A DNA stretch of 56,775 bases, from contig CAZKVC010000016.1 of the NCBI GenBank assembly GCA_964556115.1, positions 1 through 56,775 of the forward strand. The letters run 5' to 3'. How positions within the stretch are numbered: the stretch's first letter is position 1; every line of letters begins with the position of its first letter. Below are positions 48,160-56,775 of the stretch, piece by piece. The notes below the pieces were generated by a model. It was not told the origin of the DNA. It made no database searches and was given only the letters and a program-made list of their open reading frames with translations. Source of the DNA: Parvularcula sp964556115. GTDB lineage: Bacteria; Pseudomonadota; Alphaproteobacteria; Caulobacterales; Parvularculaceae. A program made the translations under genes and the position numbers.

Positions 48160-50187
48160 TCAGGAACTCTTCGGCATCCGCACACGGACCATGGCGCGGC
48201 TTCTCTGGCCTTCCCGGTCGATCAGGGTGACCTCGTAAAACCCGGCCTTCTGCGGCTGCCAGAGAATGTTCCCGCCCTGGTCAGGACCTATCGGCATGCC
48301 GTCGACGAACCAGGAAAGATCGCTCCCGCCCCTCCCGGCGAGGACCAGCGGGCGGTCTTCCGGTGGCCAGATCACGGCGCCGTCGGGCGGGAACAGGATC
48401 TCCGGCGCCGCTTTGCGCTCGAGGGTGGAAAGAAGCGTGCTCGGACGTTCCGCATCCGAAGCCCCAGAAGTTTCTGCGCCCGCCGGTAGCGTATCGAAGA
48501 TATCGAAGAGAAGCGGCAGCGCCGCCTCGCGGCCGGTCATGTCCGGGGAGGGCGACCCGTCCGCCCGGCCGATCCAGACGACCACAGCGTGGTTGCCGCT
48601 GAACCCGGCCGCCCAGGCATCGCGGTAGCCGTAGGAGGTTCCGGTCTTGAACGCGACCGAGGGCGCCTCGGCCGCAAGCGCGGCAGGCATCCGCCCACTG
48701 AGCGAAGGCGCGGTCCTCAGGATGGCCGCGACCTCGCTGGTAGTCTCCTGCGAGAGGATGCGCCGCGGCGGCAGCTTCTCCGCCCTCGCCAGGTCGGCGG
48801 GGGTGAATGCCAGCGGCTTCGCCCGGCCACCATCGCCAAGACCCGCGTAAAGCAGAGCGAGGTCTTCGGCCGTGACGCCAAGCCCGCCCAGCGCTACGGC
48901 GAGGCCGATGCTGCCCGTCTTGAGGTCCTGCGGCACGGCGGGCGCGACCCCGCCTTGATGCATGAGGCCGATCAGGCGCTCAGGACCAAGAAGGTCGAGC
49001 ATCAGGACGGCGGGCACGTTGAGGGAATGCTGCAGGGCGGACGCGACCGTCAGTTCACCACTGAAACCACGCTCGAAATTGCGGGGCTCGTAGCCGCCGA
49101 ACCGGAAGGGTAGATCGGCGATCAGCGTTCCCGGCGCGGCCAGCCCCTCATCCATGGCGAGGCCGTAGATGAACGGCTTGAGGGTCGAGCCGGGAGAGCG
49201 TCGGCGGCGGTTGAGATCAAGCCATCCGCCCGGACGGTCCCGCCCCGCAGAACCCGCCCATGCGCGGACGGCGCGGTCGCTCAGGCGAACGACGATCGCC
49301 GCCGCCTGCATGTCCTCGGCATGGTCCTCCGCCTTCTGACGAACTAGGGTCTGAAGGTGCAATTGCAGGCGCCGGTCGATCATCGTCGCAACGACGCCGT
49401 CCTCATTGGCGCTCTCCCTCAGGGCATCGCCAAGGTGCCAGGCGTCGCTGGGGAAATCCCGCCGCCCAGAAGGCAGGTCGCTTTTCTTCGCCTCGGCTGC
49501 CCGGCTTTCCGGGAAGAAGCCCTGGCCTGCCAGCCGGTCGAGGATCAGCGCGCGGCTCGCCGCTGCGTTCTTGGGCCGGAGGTCCGGCCTCCGCGCTTCG
49601 GGACTCTGCGGCAGGGCGAGGAGGAGCGCGATCTCCCCGTCGGTGAGCTCTTTCGGATCACGGCCGAAATAGGCGCGGCTGGCGGTTCGCACCCCTTCAA
49701 GATTGCCGCCATACGGGGCGAGGGTGAGATAAAGCTCGAGGATCCCGCGCTTGGTCAGCCGGTGCTCGATCTGGACTGCGCGCAGCATCTCGATCAGCTT
49801 CGAGCCCAGATTGCGTGGCCGGGGTTCGAGGAGCCTCGCCGTCTGCATGGTGATGGTCGAAGCGCCGGAGACGATCCGTCCGCGCCTGACATTGTCGCTC
49901 AGCGCACGGATCAGCGCGCGCCCGTCCACCCCGCCATGCTCAAAGAAGCGTTCGTCCTCGATGGTCAGAAGCGCCTCGATGAAACGCGGGTCGACGTTCC
50001 CGAGGTCTGCTGCAAGCCGCCAGCGCCCGTCTTCCACCGGAAAGACGCGCAAGGGAAGGCCGTCCTCGTCATTCACGACCGCCGAGACCGCTAGTGCTTC
50101 GAGCGGCGGGGGAAGGAGGCGGTCGAGGACCGCCGCCACGCCGATCAGTGCGGCGAAGAGGCCGGGGAGGACGAAGCGCTTCTTCAA
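48160..50187 (-). CDS. pbpC: Penicillin-binding protein 1C
   Basis: This 675-residue bifunctional cell-wall enzyme has one N-terminal membrane span. A glycosyltransferase GT51 domain follows (TIEDERFFEHGGVDGRAL, then SGASTITMQTARLLEP). The transpeptidase shows S-x-x-K in SPGSTLKPF, the SLN box in ALQHSLNVP and KTG in FKTGTSYGY. A C-terminal BiPBP_C domain closes the protein. The start appears to be TTG 50187, whose first bases overlap the TGA of the alpha-2-macroglobulin gene (ttga), so it is translationally coupled. This gene order is common in proteobacteria. Confidence 0.95.
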   Translation of the reverse strand: MKKRFVLPGLFAALIGVAAVLDRLLPPPLEALAVSAVVNDEDGLPLRVFPVEDGRWRLAADLGNVDPRFIEALLTIEDERFFEHGGVDGRALIRALSDNVRRGRIVSGASTITMQTARLLEPRPRNLGSKLIEMLRAVQIEHRLTKRGILELYLTLAPYGGNLEGVRTASRAYFGRDPKELTDGEIALLLALPQSPEARRPDLRPKNAAASRALILDRLAGQGFFPESRAAEAKKSDLPSGRRDFPSDAWHLGDALRESANEDGVVATMIDRRLQLHLQTLVRQKAEDHAEDMQAAAIVVRLSDRAVRAWAGSAGRDRPGGWLDLNRRRRSPGSTLKPFIYGLAMDEGLAAPGTLIADLPFRFGGYEPRNFERGFSGELTVASALQHSLNVPAVLMLDLLGPERLIGLMHQGGVAPAVPQDLKTGSIGLAVALGGLGVTAEDLALLYAGLGDGGRAKPLAFTPADLARAEKLPPRRILSQETTSEVAAILRTAPSLSGRMPAALAAEAPSVAFKTGTSYGYRDAWAAGFSGNHAVVVWIGRADGSPSPDMTGREAALPLLFDIFDTLPAGAETSGASDAERPSTLLSTLERKAAPEILFPPDGAVIWPPEDRPLVLAGRGGSDLSWFVDGMPIGPDQGGNILWQPQKAGFYEVTLIDREGQRSRAMVRVRMPKSS

Positions 50188-53100
50188 GGTGCGATCACCA
50201 CCCGCGATGCCGCGCTGGTCGCCGTAACGCTGGGCCGGTACATATCCTCCGCGACGGCGCCGGGAAAAGCGAAGTCGCCGGGCGTCACGGCGCGGACGAC
50301 ATAGGCGAAGCGTCTTTCTTCCGTATCCCGCATATCGAGCGCAGCGACAAAGCGGTCGTCCCGGGCTTCGGCGATATCGGCGCGGTCGACCCGGCCGAGG
50401 AAGCGGTAGGGCCCGGTGGTCGAGGCATCGGACGGGGTCAGGACCGCCTCGATCTCGAACCCTGCGGGCAAAAGATCGGTCACGGCATATTGCGCCGGGC
50501 GTTCCCGTTCCGGCGCAAGATCAAGCGCGACGATCAACCTGTCGCCCTGGCGCACCCTGCCAAGATCGACGGGATCGCCTCCGGTGGTGAACAGGGTCTT
50601 CCGCACTGACAGACCGCGACCGCCGGCTTCAACCGGTCGGTCGGGAACCCCTCGGCGCATGACGGTAAGATAGATCGGCTCCGTACCCGGATTGGTGATC
50701 TCCTTCTCCAGCGCCGCTTCCTCTTCGAGGACAAGCATGTCCGCCTTCGATCCGTCATGGGACAGAAGCGCCGCCGCACGGCCCTTGGAGTAGGCGTGGA
50801 TGGCGCGGGCGAGGAACGCCTTGTCGAGGGTGTTGAGACGCTCCGGACCCGGAAGCTCCCGGGCCAGCTCGCCGAGCAGCTTTTCGGCTTCCTCGTCGCG
50901 CCCGTAAGTCACCCAATGGGCAAGGACGCCGCCCAGCTCCCGGCCATCGCTCTGGTAGTAGTCACCCGGATTGGTGCGCCCGAGGACCTCGCCGCTGGCT
51001 TCGAACGCGCTTTGCGCCCGCCCTTCGTCACCGATCAGTGCGAGAGCCGCGCCGAGCTGCGCACGGGCGAGCGATCCCTGGACCTCGTCGAGCAACTGGT
51101 CGTGCACGTAGCGAAGGCGGGAGCGGTCCACGACGCCGCCTTCCGTCAGGACGTAAAGAGCATAGGCCATCGCGTTGCGTTCGATAGCGTCCCGCCATTC
51201 CTGCCGGAGCCAGCGCACATTGGTGTCGTAGCCATAGGCCTGCCGGTAATTGCCCTGACTGACCGGTTGAAGTGCACGGTAGGCGCGCTCCATCGCGGCA
51301 TCGGACACAGGGAGAGCCGCTGCCTTCGCCATGCTGAGGAAATCGGTGATATAGGCACCGATCCAGGGCGAAGCCTGGCGGTCGCCGACCCTCCACAGGC
51401 CGAAGGCCCCGTCGCTGCCTTGGCGCTCGAGAAGAGTCTCGACCGCCCGCATGACCTCGGCCGTTTCCTCGTCCGAACGGTCCGCCTTCAGAAGAAGCGG
51501 CGTCGCCTTGCTGACGAGCTGCTCCGAGCACTGATAGGGATAGTCGGACAGGCTCGCGGCGTAGAGCTCGAGGTCCAGCGGGGTGGGTGAGGCCGTGATG
51601 GTGACGGTCGCGGTCCCCGGCACGAAACCGTCCAGAAGTTCGCTTCCGGGGCGGTAGGTTTCCCCGGGCGCAAGGGTCATTGTCATCGTGCGCGTCACCG
51701 GGAGGGAGGCCGGGCGGATCTCGATGGGGTAGCTTCGCTCGGTCGTGAAGCCGTCGGGACCTTCCGCCGTCATCTGTACCTGCGCGATGCCTGCCCGCTC
51801 GGCTGAAAGACCAAGGGGGAGGTCGCTCCGCTCTCCTTCGGCAAGCTTCATCCGAAGGCCGTCCGAGGCCGTCTCGAGGATGCCGCCGATCGCTTCGACG
51901 CGCGCGCTATAGGTCCCGGCCGCGCCTTCGACATTGTCGATCGTCAGGGTGGCGAGCGCTTCATCTCCAGGCGCGAGGAAGCGCGGCAGGACGAGTTCCG
52001 CCGGAACCTTCTCGCGGACGATCAGCTCTCGGTCGGCCGATCCGACGGCGCTGTCGGACCATCCCACCGCCATCAGGCGCAGGCTGCCGTTGAAGGACGG
52101 AAGCTCGAAACTGACCGACACCCGGCCATCGCGGCCGAATTCGACGGGCCCGCGGTAAAGGGCGACCGTCCGGGTGGGGACCACCGTCAAACCCGCGCCG
52201 CCGATCTGGTCGCCGCCGGTGCGAAGCTGCCCCATCACGCCCGTTTCGGGGTCGAGAATGCGGCCGTAATCATCGCGCATGACGAGGCCGAGCCCACGCT
52301 TGCCGAAGATTGCGCCGAAGGGATCGGGGGTCTCGAACTTCGTAAGCTGGAGAATACCCTCGTCCACAGCGGCAATGGTGGCGAAGATGGGGCCTTGTGG
52401 CTTCTCGCCGTCGAGGCGGAGCGTGACTTCCGCCTCCTCTCCGGGCCGTTCCAGTTCGGCGGCTTCGATTGTCAGCGGCAGCCGCCTTGGTCCTGTATCC
52501 ACCGGCAGGTAGGCGGCGCCCACGGCGCGCCGGGGTACGGGCCTGACCCCCGGCTCACGAGGGCTGTAGACACTGACGAGCACATAGGCACCAGCGCCCC
52601 AATCGTCTGTGACGGGTACGGAGAGTTCAGCGCCGCCCTCGGGGATCTCGGCATCGGTGATGCTGAGGACCTCGTGATTGGCCACGACGATTTCGGCCCG
52701 GCCTGCATAAGGCGCGCGAACGGCGACCCTGGCGGTCTCGCCGAGGGGGACCGGCGCATCCGGCACCATCACCTCGACCTGGTCGGGGGCGGGGGTGCCG
52801 TCGGCGGTCCTTCCGCCATAGCCCACCCAGAAGGTGACTGCGCTGCGCTTGTCACCATCATGGGAGACCGAGAGCTCATAGTCGCCCCAGCTCAGCGCCG
52901 GCCCTTCGATCGAGGCGCGTCCGTCCGCTCCAGTTTCGATGACGCCGTCCGCGATCGGCACGATGCGTTCGGACCGCCGCCAGCGCCACTGGCCGCGCTC
53001 GTCCTGGTACCAATCATAGGCATAGTCGCGGCGGACGAAGGCGTAGCTCAGCTCTACTTTCCGGCCTTCGCCGGCGCGACCGAGAGCGGCGATCTCGAAG

Positions 53101-55016
53101 CGGGGCGGGACGCCGCGTTCGGCCGTCCCTTCGAAGGCGCTCCTGATGCCGACATAAAGATCGCGGGGGCGGTAGGGTATGCGAAGATCGTCCTGTACCG
53201 CCCGGCCGCCCGGCTCCTCGACCCGGATGACCGTCCGCAGGCGAAGCGGTTCGTCCGCGTTCTCGCCTTCACCCCCGGCGCTGACCGGGAAGGTCGCGAT
53301 GCCTTCCCCGTCGGTGACCACGGGTTCGATCCTGACGACTTCCTGCCGGTAAGGCTCGTCGGGGATGCCGAATGAGAAGCCCGAATGGTCGGGGAAGGGG
53401 CTCGGGTCGCTCTCGATCCTGACGGAACCATCGACTTCCAGCCCCGCGCCCGGCGCGCCGTAGAGGAAGCGCACATCGGCGGTGACCATCCGCTCTTCAC
53501 CAGCAGCGAGTGGGGACTGGTCGTCAGCTTCGAGATCGAGAGACAGGCGCTGGGGTACGAAATCCTCGACGTTGAAGCGGATGCGCCCGACCTCTCCGAG
53601 AGCGTCGATCGAGACCGCCGCGCTCCACATGCCCCGCGCCGCCGCCTTGGGCAGGTCGATGTCCTTGATAAGCGCACCATCCGCACCCGCGTCCTCGAAG
53701 CGTTCAGTGAGGAACTTGGTGCCGTTGGGCCGGAAGATGGAGAGCGTGCCTGCGCGGTCCTTGACGCTGTAGCCTTCGGCGTCGCGCAGGAGCGCGGAGA
53801 GCCGGAGCGTTTCCCCGGGCCGATAGATGCCGCGGTCGAGATAGAGGAACGCCTCCACCGGACCAGCGGCGTCCTTCCCGCCCACGGGCAGGTGCGAGAG
53901 GTCGAGGCGCCTTCCATCGAGATCGAAGGCTGTGAAGTCGCCGCCCGGTCCTTCGACAAGAGCCATCTTCGGCGCGTTCCCGCCCTCGCCGCGGATGATC
54001 GCCTCGCCAAAGCGCACGCGGCCATTGCTGCTGGTACGCCGGGTCTCGAGGATCTCGTTGGACCTTGCGACAAGGCTGATCTCGGCGCCGCGCACCGGCG
54101 CGCCGTCGTTCAGCGAGCGCACCGTGAGGTTGATGCCCGTGCGGCTTGTATAAGCGGTGATGGCGAGGTCCGTGACCAGGAGCCAGCGTCCCGCGCGGGC
54201 GGGCAGCCGGACCGCCCGCTCCTCCGCCGAAGCGTCCGCCACCGAGACGTAATAGGCGCCAGGTGCTAAAGGCCCCACCGCATCCTGAAACGGGAAGAGG
54301 GTGGTGACAGCCTGGTTGATCGCCCCCTCGGTCTCGAGCGTGCCTTCGAACACCGTGATGCCGAGACGTCCCGGCTCGCTTTCCTCGTCCTGATAGGCCC
54401 AGCGGCCTTCCTGGGCATTGAAGCCCGCGGCGAGGTTCTTGAAGACGAGAGCCCGGTCATCGACCCGCGAGACGGTGACATCGACCTCGTCCACATTCAC
54501 CGTCAGGATGCCCAGCCCCCGGGCGTCGCTTCGCGGCAGGATGAAGCCGTCGCCAGCGAAGCGGACCACGGCGGGGCGGTCCGAGAAGCTGAGGCTGAGC
54601 TGCTCGTCAGCGGGAAGGCTCTCGCCGTCCGCGGCAGGAAGCCCCGCACGAAGGGTCAGCCGGGCCGTCTGCCCATAGCGCAGCCCCTCGATGCAGAGCC
54701 GCTCGCCCTCCGGACGCACGGCGACTTTCTCCACGATCCGGACATAGGGCTCGTAGCTGACCGAGGGGTCGAGGGGGGCGGTGAAGTGAAGGCAGAGAGT
54801 GGGGCTTGCGGCGTCTTCGAGGACGCTGGTGCGGAGGAAGGCGAATTCCTCCTTTTCGTCAGGCGATTGAGCAGAGGTCTCGCTGAGGATCCCTGGGGTT
54901 TCCGCGGGAGCGACCGCCACCTCTTCGGCGAGGGTGACCTCGGGCCGTCCTTCGCGTTCGCATGCGGGCAGCACAGCCAGCGCCGCGAGGAAGGTAAGTC
55001 GACGCAAAAACTTCAT
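50184..55016 (-). CDS. Bacterial alpha-2-macroglobulin lipoprotein (YfhM-like)
   Basis: This 1610-residue protein has a lipoprotein signal (LAALAVLPAC) and then the MG domains typical of bacterial alpha-2-macroglobulins. A thioester site reads YPYQCSEQ (C-x-E-Q), where the usual motif is CLEQ or CAEQ. After it comes the complement-like helical domain (about 1150-1450) and a receptor-like end. These proteins trap proteases in the periplasm and, paired with PBP1C, are thought to guard and repair the envelope after attack. ATG 55016 is well placed. The overlap with pbpC confirms the operon. Confidence 0.95.
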   Translation of the reverse strand: MKFLRRLTFLAALAVLPACEREGRPEVTLAEEVAVAPAETPGILSETSAQSPDEKEEFAFLRTSVLEDAASPTLCLHFTAPLDPSVSYEPYVRIVEKVAVRPEGERLCIEGLRYGQTARLTLRAGLPAADGESLPADEQLSLSFSDRPAVVRFAGDGFILPRSDARGLGILTVNVDEVDVTVSRVDDRALVFKNLAAGFNAQEGRWAYQDEESEPGRLGITVFEGTLETEGAINQAVTTLFPFQDAVGPLAPGAYYVSVADASAEERAVRLPARAGRWLLVTDLAITAYTSRTGINLTVRSLNDGAPVRGAEISLVARSNEILETRRTSSNGRVRFGEAIIRGEGGNAPKMALVEGPGGDFTAFDLDGRRLDLSHLPVGGKDAAGPVEAFLYLDRGIYRPGETLRLSALLRDAEGYSVKDRAGTLSIFRPNGTKFLTERFEDAGADGALIKDIDLPKAAARGMWSAAVSIDALGEVGRIRFNVEDFVPQRLSLDLEADDQSPLAAGEERMVTADVRFLYGAPGAGLEVDGSVRIESDPSPFPDHSGFSFGIPDEPYRQEVVRIEPVVTDGEGIATFPVSAGGEGENADEPLRLRTVIRVEEPGGRAVQDDLRIPYRPRDLYVGIRSAFEGTAERGVPPRFEIAALGRAGEGRKVELSYAFVRRDYAYDWYQDERGQWRWRRSERIVPIADGVIETGADGRASIEGPALSWGDYELSVSHDGDKRSAVTFWVGYGGRTADGTPAPDQVEVMVPDAPVPLGETARVAVRAPYAGRAEIVVANHEVLSITDAEIPEGGAELSVPVTDDWGAGAYVLVSVYSPREPGVRPVPRRAVGAAYLPVDTGPRRLPLTIEAAELERPGEEAEVTLRLDGEKPQGPIFATIAAVDEGILQLTKFETPDPFGAIFGKRGLGLVMRDDYGRILDPETGVMGQLRTGGDQIGGAGLTVVPTRTVALYRGPVEFGRDGRVSVSFELPSFNGSLRLMAVGWSDSAVGSADRELIVREKVPAELVLPRFLAPGDEALATLTIDNVEGAAGTYSARVEAIGGILETASDGLRMKLAEGERSDLPLGLSAERAGIAQVQMTAEGPDGFTTERSYPIEIRPASLPVTRTMTMTLAPGETYRPGSELLDGFVPGTATVTITASPTPLDLELYAASLSDYPYQCSEQLVSKATPLLLKADRSDEETAEVMRAVETLLERQGSDGAFGLWRVGDRQASPWIGAYITDFLSMAKAAALPVSDAAMERAYRALQPVSQGNYRQAYGYDTNVRWLRQEWRDAIERNAMAYALYVLTEGGVVDRSRLRYVHDQLLDEVQGSLARAQLGAALALIGDEGRAQSAFEASGEVLGRTNPGDYYQSDGRELGGVLAHWVTYGRDEEAEKLLGELARELPGPERLNTLDKAFLARAIHAYSKGRAAALLSHDGSKADMLVLEEEAALEKEITNPGTEPIYLTVMRRGVPDRPVEAGGRGLSVRKTLFTTGGDPVDLGRVRQGDRLIVALDLAPERERPAQYAVTDLLPAGFEIEAVLTPSDASTTGPYRFLGRVDRADIAEARDDRFVAALDMRDTEERRFAYVVRAVTPGDFAFPGAVAEDMYRPSVTATSAASRVVIAP

Positions 55017-55102
55017 GGAGTGCCCCCTGCAAATTCCATTTGGGACGTTGCCATTGCCACCAGTCTGAGGGAAGCCGTGGGCCGGTTTTGGGAGCGTCTC
55101 TT

Positions 55103-56590
55103 ATGCAGCTACTTCTTGCCCTCGCCTTTCAGATGTCCGCGGCGGTCGACTGGGAAGCCGAAGGCCGTGCGGCCCTGGAAACGGCCAAGGCAACCGCGCC
55201 GATCGAAGGCCCTGCGAAGAACGTCATCCTGTTCATCGCCGACGGGATGGACGTGACCACCTCCACCGCGGCCCGCATTCTCGACGGTCAGATGAAGGGC
55301 GGCATGGGCGAGGAGAACCTCCTGACCTTTGAGACCCTACCCTTCACCGGCTTTTCCAAGACCTACAACACCAATCTCCAGGTCGCCGACAGCGCGGGCA
55401 CCGCGACCGCGATGCTTTCCGGGCACAAGACGAAGGCCGGGGTCATCAATGTCGACCAGACCGTGCCGCGCGGCGACTGCGCCGCTGCCGAAGGGCACCG
55501 CCTGCCGACAATCCTCGAAGTGGCGCAGGAGACCGGACGCAGCGCAGGGATCATCTCGACGGCGCGGATCACCCACGCGACCCCGGCTTCGGTCTATGCG
55601 AGCTCGCCCGACAGGGATTGGGAAGCGGACCGGAACCTGCCCGCGAATTCGGGCTGCACCGACATTGCGACCCAGCTGATCGAAGCTGGCGAGACCTATG
55701 ACCTCGTCGTCGCACTTGGCGGCGGACGCAGGAACTTCCTGCCTTCCGAAACCGCCGATCCGGAATATCCCGACCAGAAGGGCTCCCGCGAAGACGCCCG
55801 CGACCTGACCGCCGCGTGGAAGGCGATCAGCCGACGGCACAGCGTCGTCTCCACCGCGTCCGAGCTTCGCGAGACCAAGAAGAACGCTGCCGTCCTCGGC
55901 CTCTTCGAGCCGAGCCACATGATGTACGACCATGACCGGCGGACGAGCGGTGCGGACGAGCCCTCGGTCGCCGAGATGACGGCTTTCGCCATCGAGCGTC
56001 TGTCGCGTGACAAGGACGGCTTCTTCCTGATGGTGGAAGGCGGACGGGTCGATCACGCCCACCACGGCGGCAACGCCTACCGGGCGCTCACCGATACCAT
56101 CGCCTTCGACGAGGCCGTCGAGACCGCGCTCGAGATGACGGACCCCGAAGAAACCCTGATCATCGTCACCGCCGATCACGGGCACACCATGAGCTTTGCG
56201 GGCTACCCGCACCGCGGCAACCCGATCGGCGGCGTGGTGCGTTCGGTCGATGCTTCGGGCGAGCCGGTGGACCTGCCGCAGCAGGCGGGCGACCAGAAGC
56301 CCTATACGACCCTCGGCTACGCCAACGGCCCTGGCGCGAAGCTCAGCCTTCAGACCGAGGAGGGCCGTCCTGGCGGGCGCCCCTTCGTCGAGAACGAGGA
56401 AAGCCTGGAGCCTGACTACCAGCAGCAGGCTCTCGTGCCGCTCTTCAGCGAGACCCATGGCGGGCAGGACGTGGCCGTCTACGCGGTCGGGCCGAAGGCG
56501 CATTACCTGTCGGGCGTCCACGAGCAGAACTTCATCTATTACGTGATGGAAGACGCCATGCGTGCGGAGAAAAACGGCAGGCGCCGCTGA
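55103..56590 (+). CDS. Alkaline phosphatase
   Basis: This 495-residue metalloenzyme hydrolyses phosphomonoesters in the periplasm. It starts with a short hydrophobic signal (MQLLLALAFQMSAA). Metal and active-site motifs are complete: LFIADGMD, VADSAGTATAMLSG (nucleophile Ser), MVEGGRVDHAHHGG and IIVTADHGHTMS. ATG 55103 has GGGAGCG 7 bp upstream; the longer frame upstream looks unlike a signal peptide. The gene is divergent from the alpha-2-macroglobulin gene with 86 bp between. A Pho-box is not obvious. Confidence 0.94.
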   Translation: MQLLLALAFQMSAAVDWEAEGRAALETAKATAPIEGPAKNVILFIADGMDVTTSTAARILDGQMKGGMGEENLLTFETLPFTGFSKTYNTNLQVADSAGTATAMLSGHKTKAGVINVDQTVPRGDCAAAEGHRLPTILEVAQETGRSAGIISTARITHATPASVYASSPDRDWEADRNLPANSGCTDIATQLIEAGETYDLVVALGGGRRNFLPSETADPEYPDQKGSREDARDLTAAWKAISRRHSVVSTASELRETKKNAAVLGLFEPSHMMYDHDRRTSGADEPSVAEMTAFAIERLSRDKDGFFLMVEGGRVDHAHHGGNAYRALTDTIAFDEAVETALEMTDPEETLIIVTADHGHTMSFAGYPHRGNPIGGVVRSVDASGEPVDLPQQAGDQKPYTTLGYANGPGAKLSLQTEEGRPGGRPFVENEESLEPDYQQQALVPLFSETHGGQDVAVYAVGPKAHYLSGVHEQNFIYYVMEDAMRAEKNGRRR

Positions 56591-56614
56591 GCTTCTGGCG
56601 CTCGAAGGTCTCAT

Positions 56615-56775
56615 GGCCGTGAGATTAGGGAAACACCGCGAAGCCCCTGCGGCTTCGCGAAAAGCGCGATGGCGCTTCGGCCGGTCAGGCCGCCCCATCG
56701 GAGGGCCCGCGGCCCGTGAAATCAGAGAACACCGCGAAGCTCTGCGGCTTCGCGAAAAGCGCGACGGCGCTTCGG
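56615..56775. repeat. 96-bp tandem repeat, related to the repeat at 23987, cut by the window edge
   Basis: The stretch from aacaccgcgaag (56632) to the next copy at 56728 repeats with few changes (for example gcccctgcgg versus gctctgcgg). Units hold an inner hairpin, cgcgaag and cttcgcg. The segment 56666-56723 matches the 108-bp units at 23987-24259 in its ccgccccatcggagg core and in gcccgtgaaatc (gccgtgagatc there). The right end of the array is not in the window. Confidence 0.85.

Overview
The window is a GC-rich, gene-dense chromosomal segment, most likely from an alphaproteobacterium of the Parvularculales, Hyphomonadaceae or Caulobacterales kind. The indications are a B12-dependent ribonucleotide reductase (nrdJ), a two-domain cold-shock protein, a TonB receptor with a typical 'EIVVTATKR' plug start, a VPxP-type C-terminal sorting signal, and an alpha-2-macroglobulin/PBP1C pair. 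The placement rests on gene content only, not on a 16S or marker phylogeny.

Layout. Positions 1-3.7 kb hold the 3' part of ettA followed by accessory genes. A DUF4160-DUF2442 pair is followed by a second, diverged copy of the last 39 codons of ettA. Directly behind that copy lies an AT-richer two-gene module encoding a DUF262 protein and a HEPN-family putative RNase. From 3.7 to 5.2 kb there is a decayed REP-associated transposase, palindromic REP elements, an otherwise empty stretch, and a cold-shock gene with a clear terminator. From 5.2 to 11.8 kb come small envelope genes (coiled-coil exported protein, PEP-CTERM-like protein, DUF305 protein, a 35-residue membrane peptide, a trypsin-like lipoprotein), then yjbQ, ndk, an EF-hand protein and rlmB. 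From 11.9 to 18.9 kb are tRNA-Tyr, a 45-bp tandem repeat, an unrecognised membrane-protein/vWA-lipoprotein gene pair, a sodium symporter and an M14 carboxypeptidase. From 18.9 to 24.4 kb are hmgA with a ferredoxin reductase, two SDR genes, a single-domain response regulator, a 108-bp tandem repeat and tRNA-Ser.

From 24.4 to 30.3 kb a minus-strand cluster runs trmJ-otsA-otsB-GH15, the trehalose/stress group, bounded by a lipoprotein gene and the two-domain cold-shock gene. From 30.4 to 37.2 kb are nrdJ with a small VOC gene, a bidirectional terminator and a TonB receptor. From 37.4 to 48.2 kb are a MaoC hydratase, thrC with a quinone oxidoreductase, an MFS transporter, lon, a repeat-built exported protein, gltX and a pirin. 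From 48.2 to 56.6 kb are pbpC and the alpha-2-macroglobulin gene, then an alkaline phosphatase. The window ends inside another tandem repeat related to the one next to tRNA-Ser.

Most genes are ordinary chromosomal housekeeping or envelope functions. The best candidate for an undescribed system is the 3' flank of ettA. Two unrelated two-gene cargo modules each start 6-8 bp behind an ettA stop codon, and the second carries its own diverged ettA tail. The DUF262-HEPN pair there has intact signature motifs (DGLQR and R-x4-H) and fits a defence or toxin-antitoxin role, which is inferred. A second candidate is the membrane protein/vWA lipoprotein pair at 12.4-14.5 kb.
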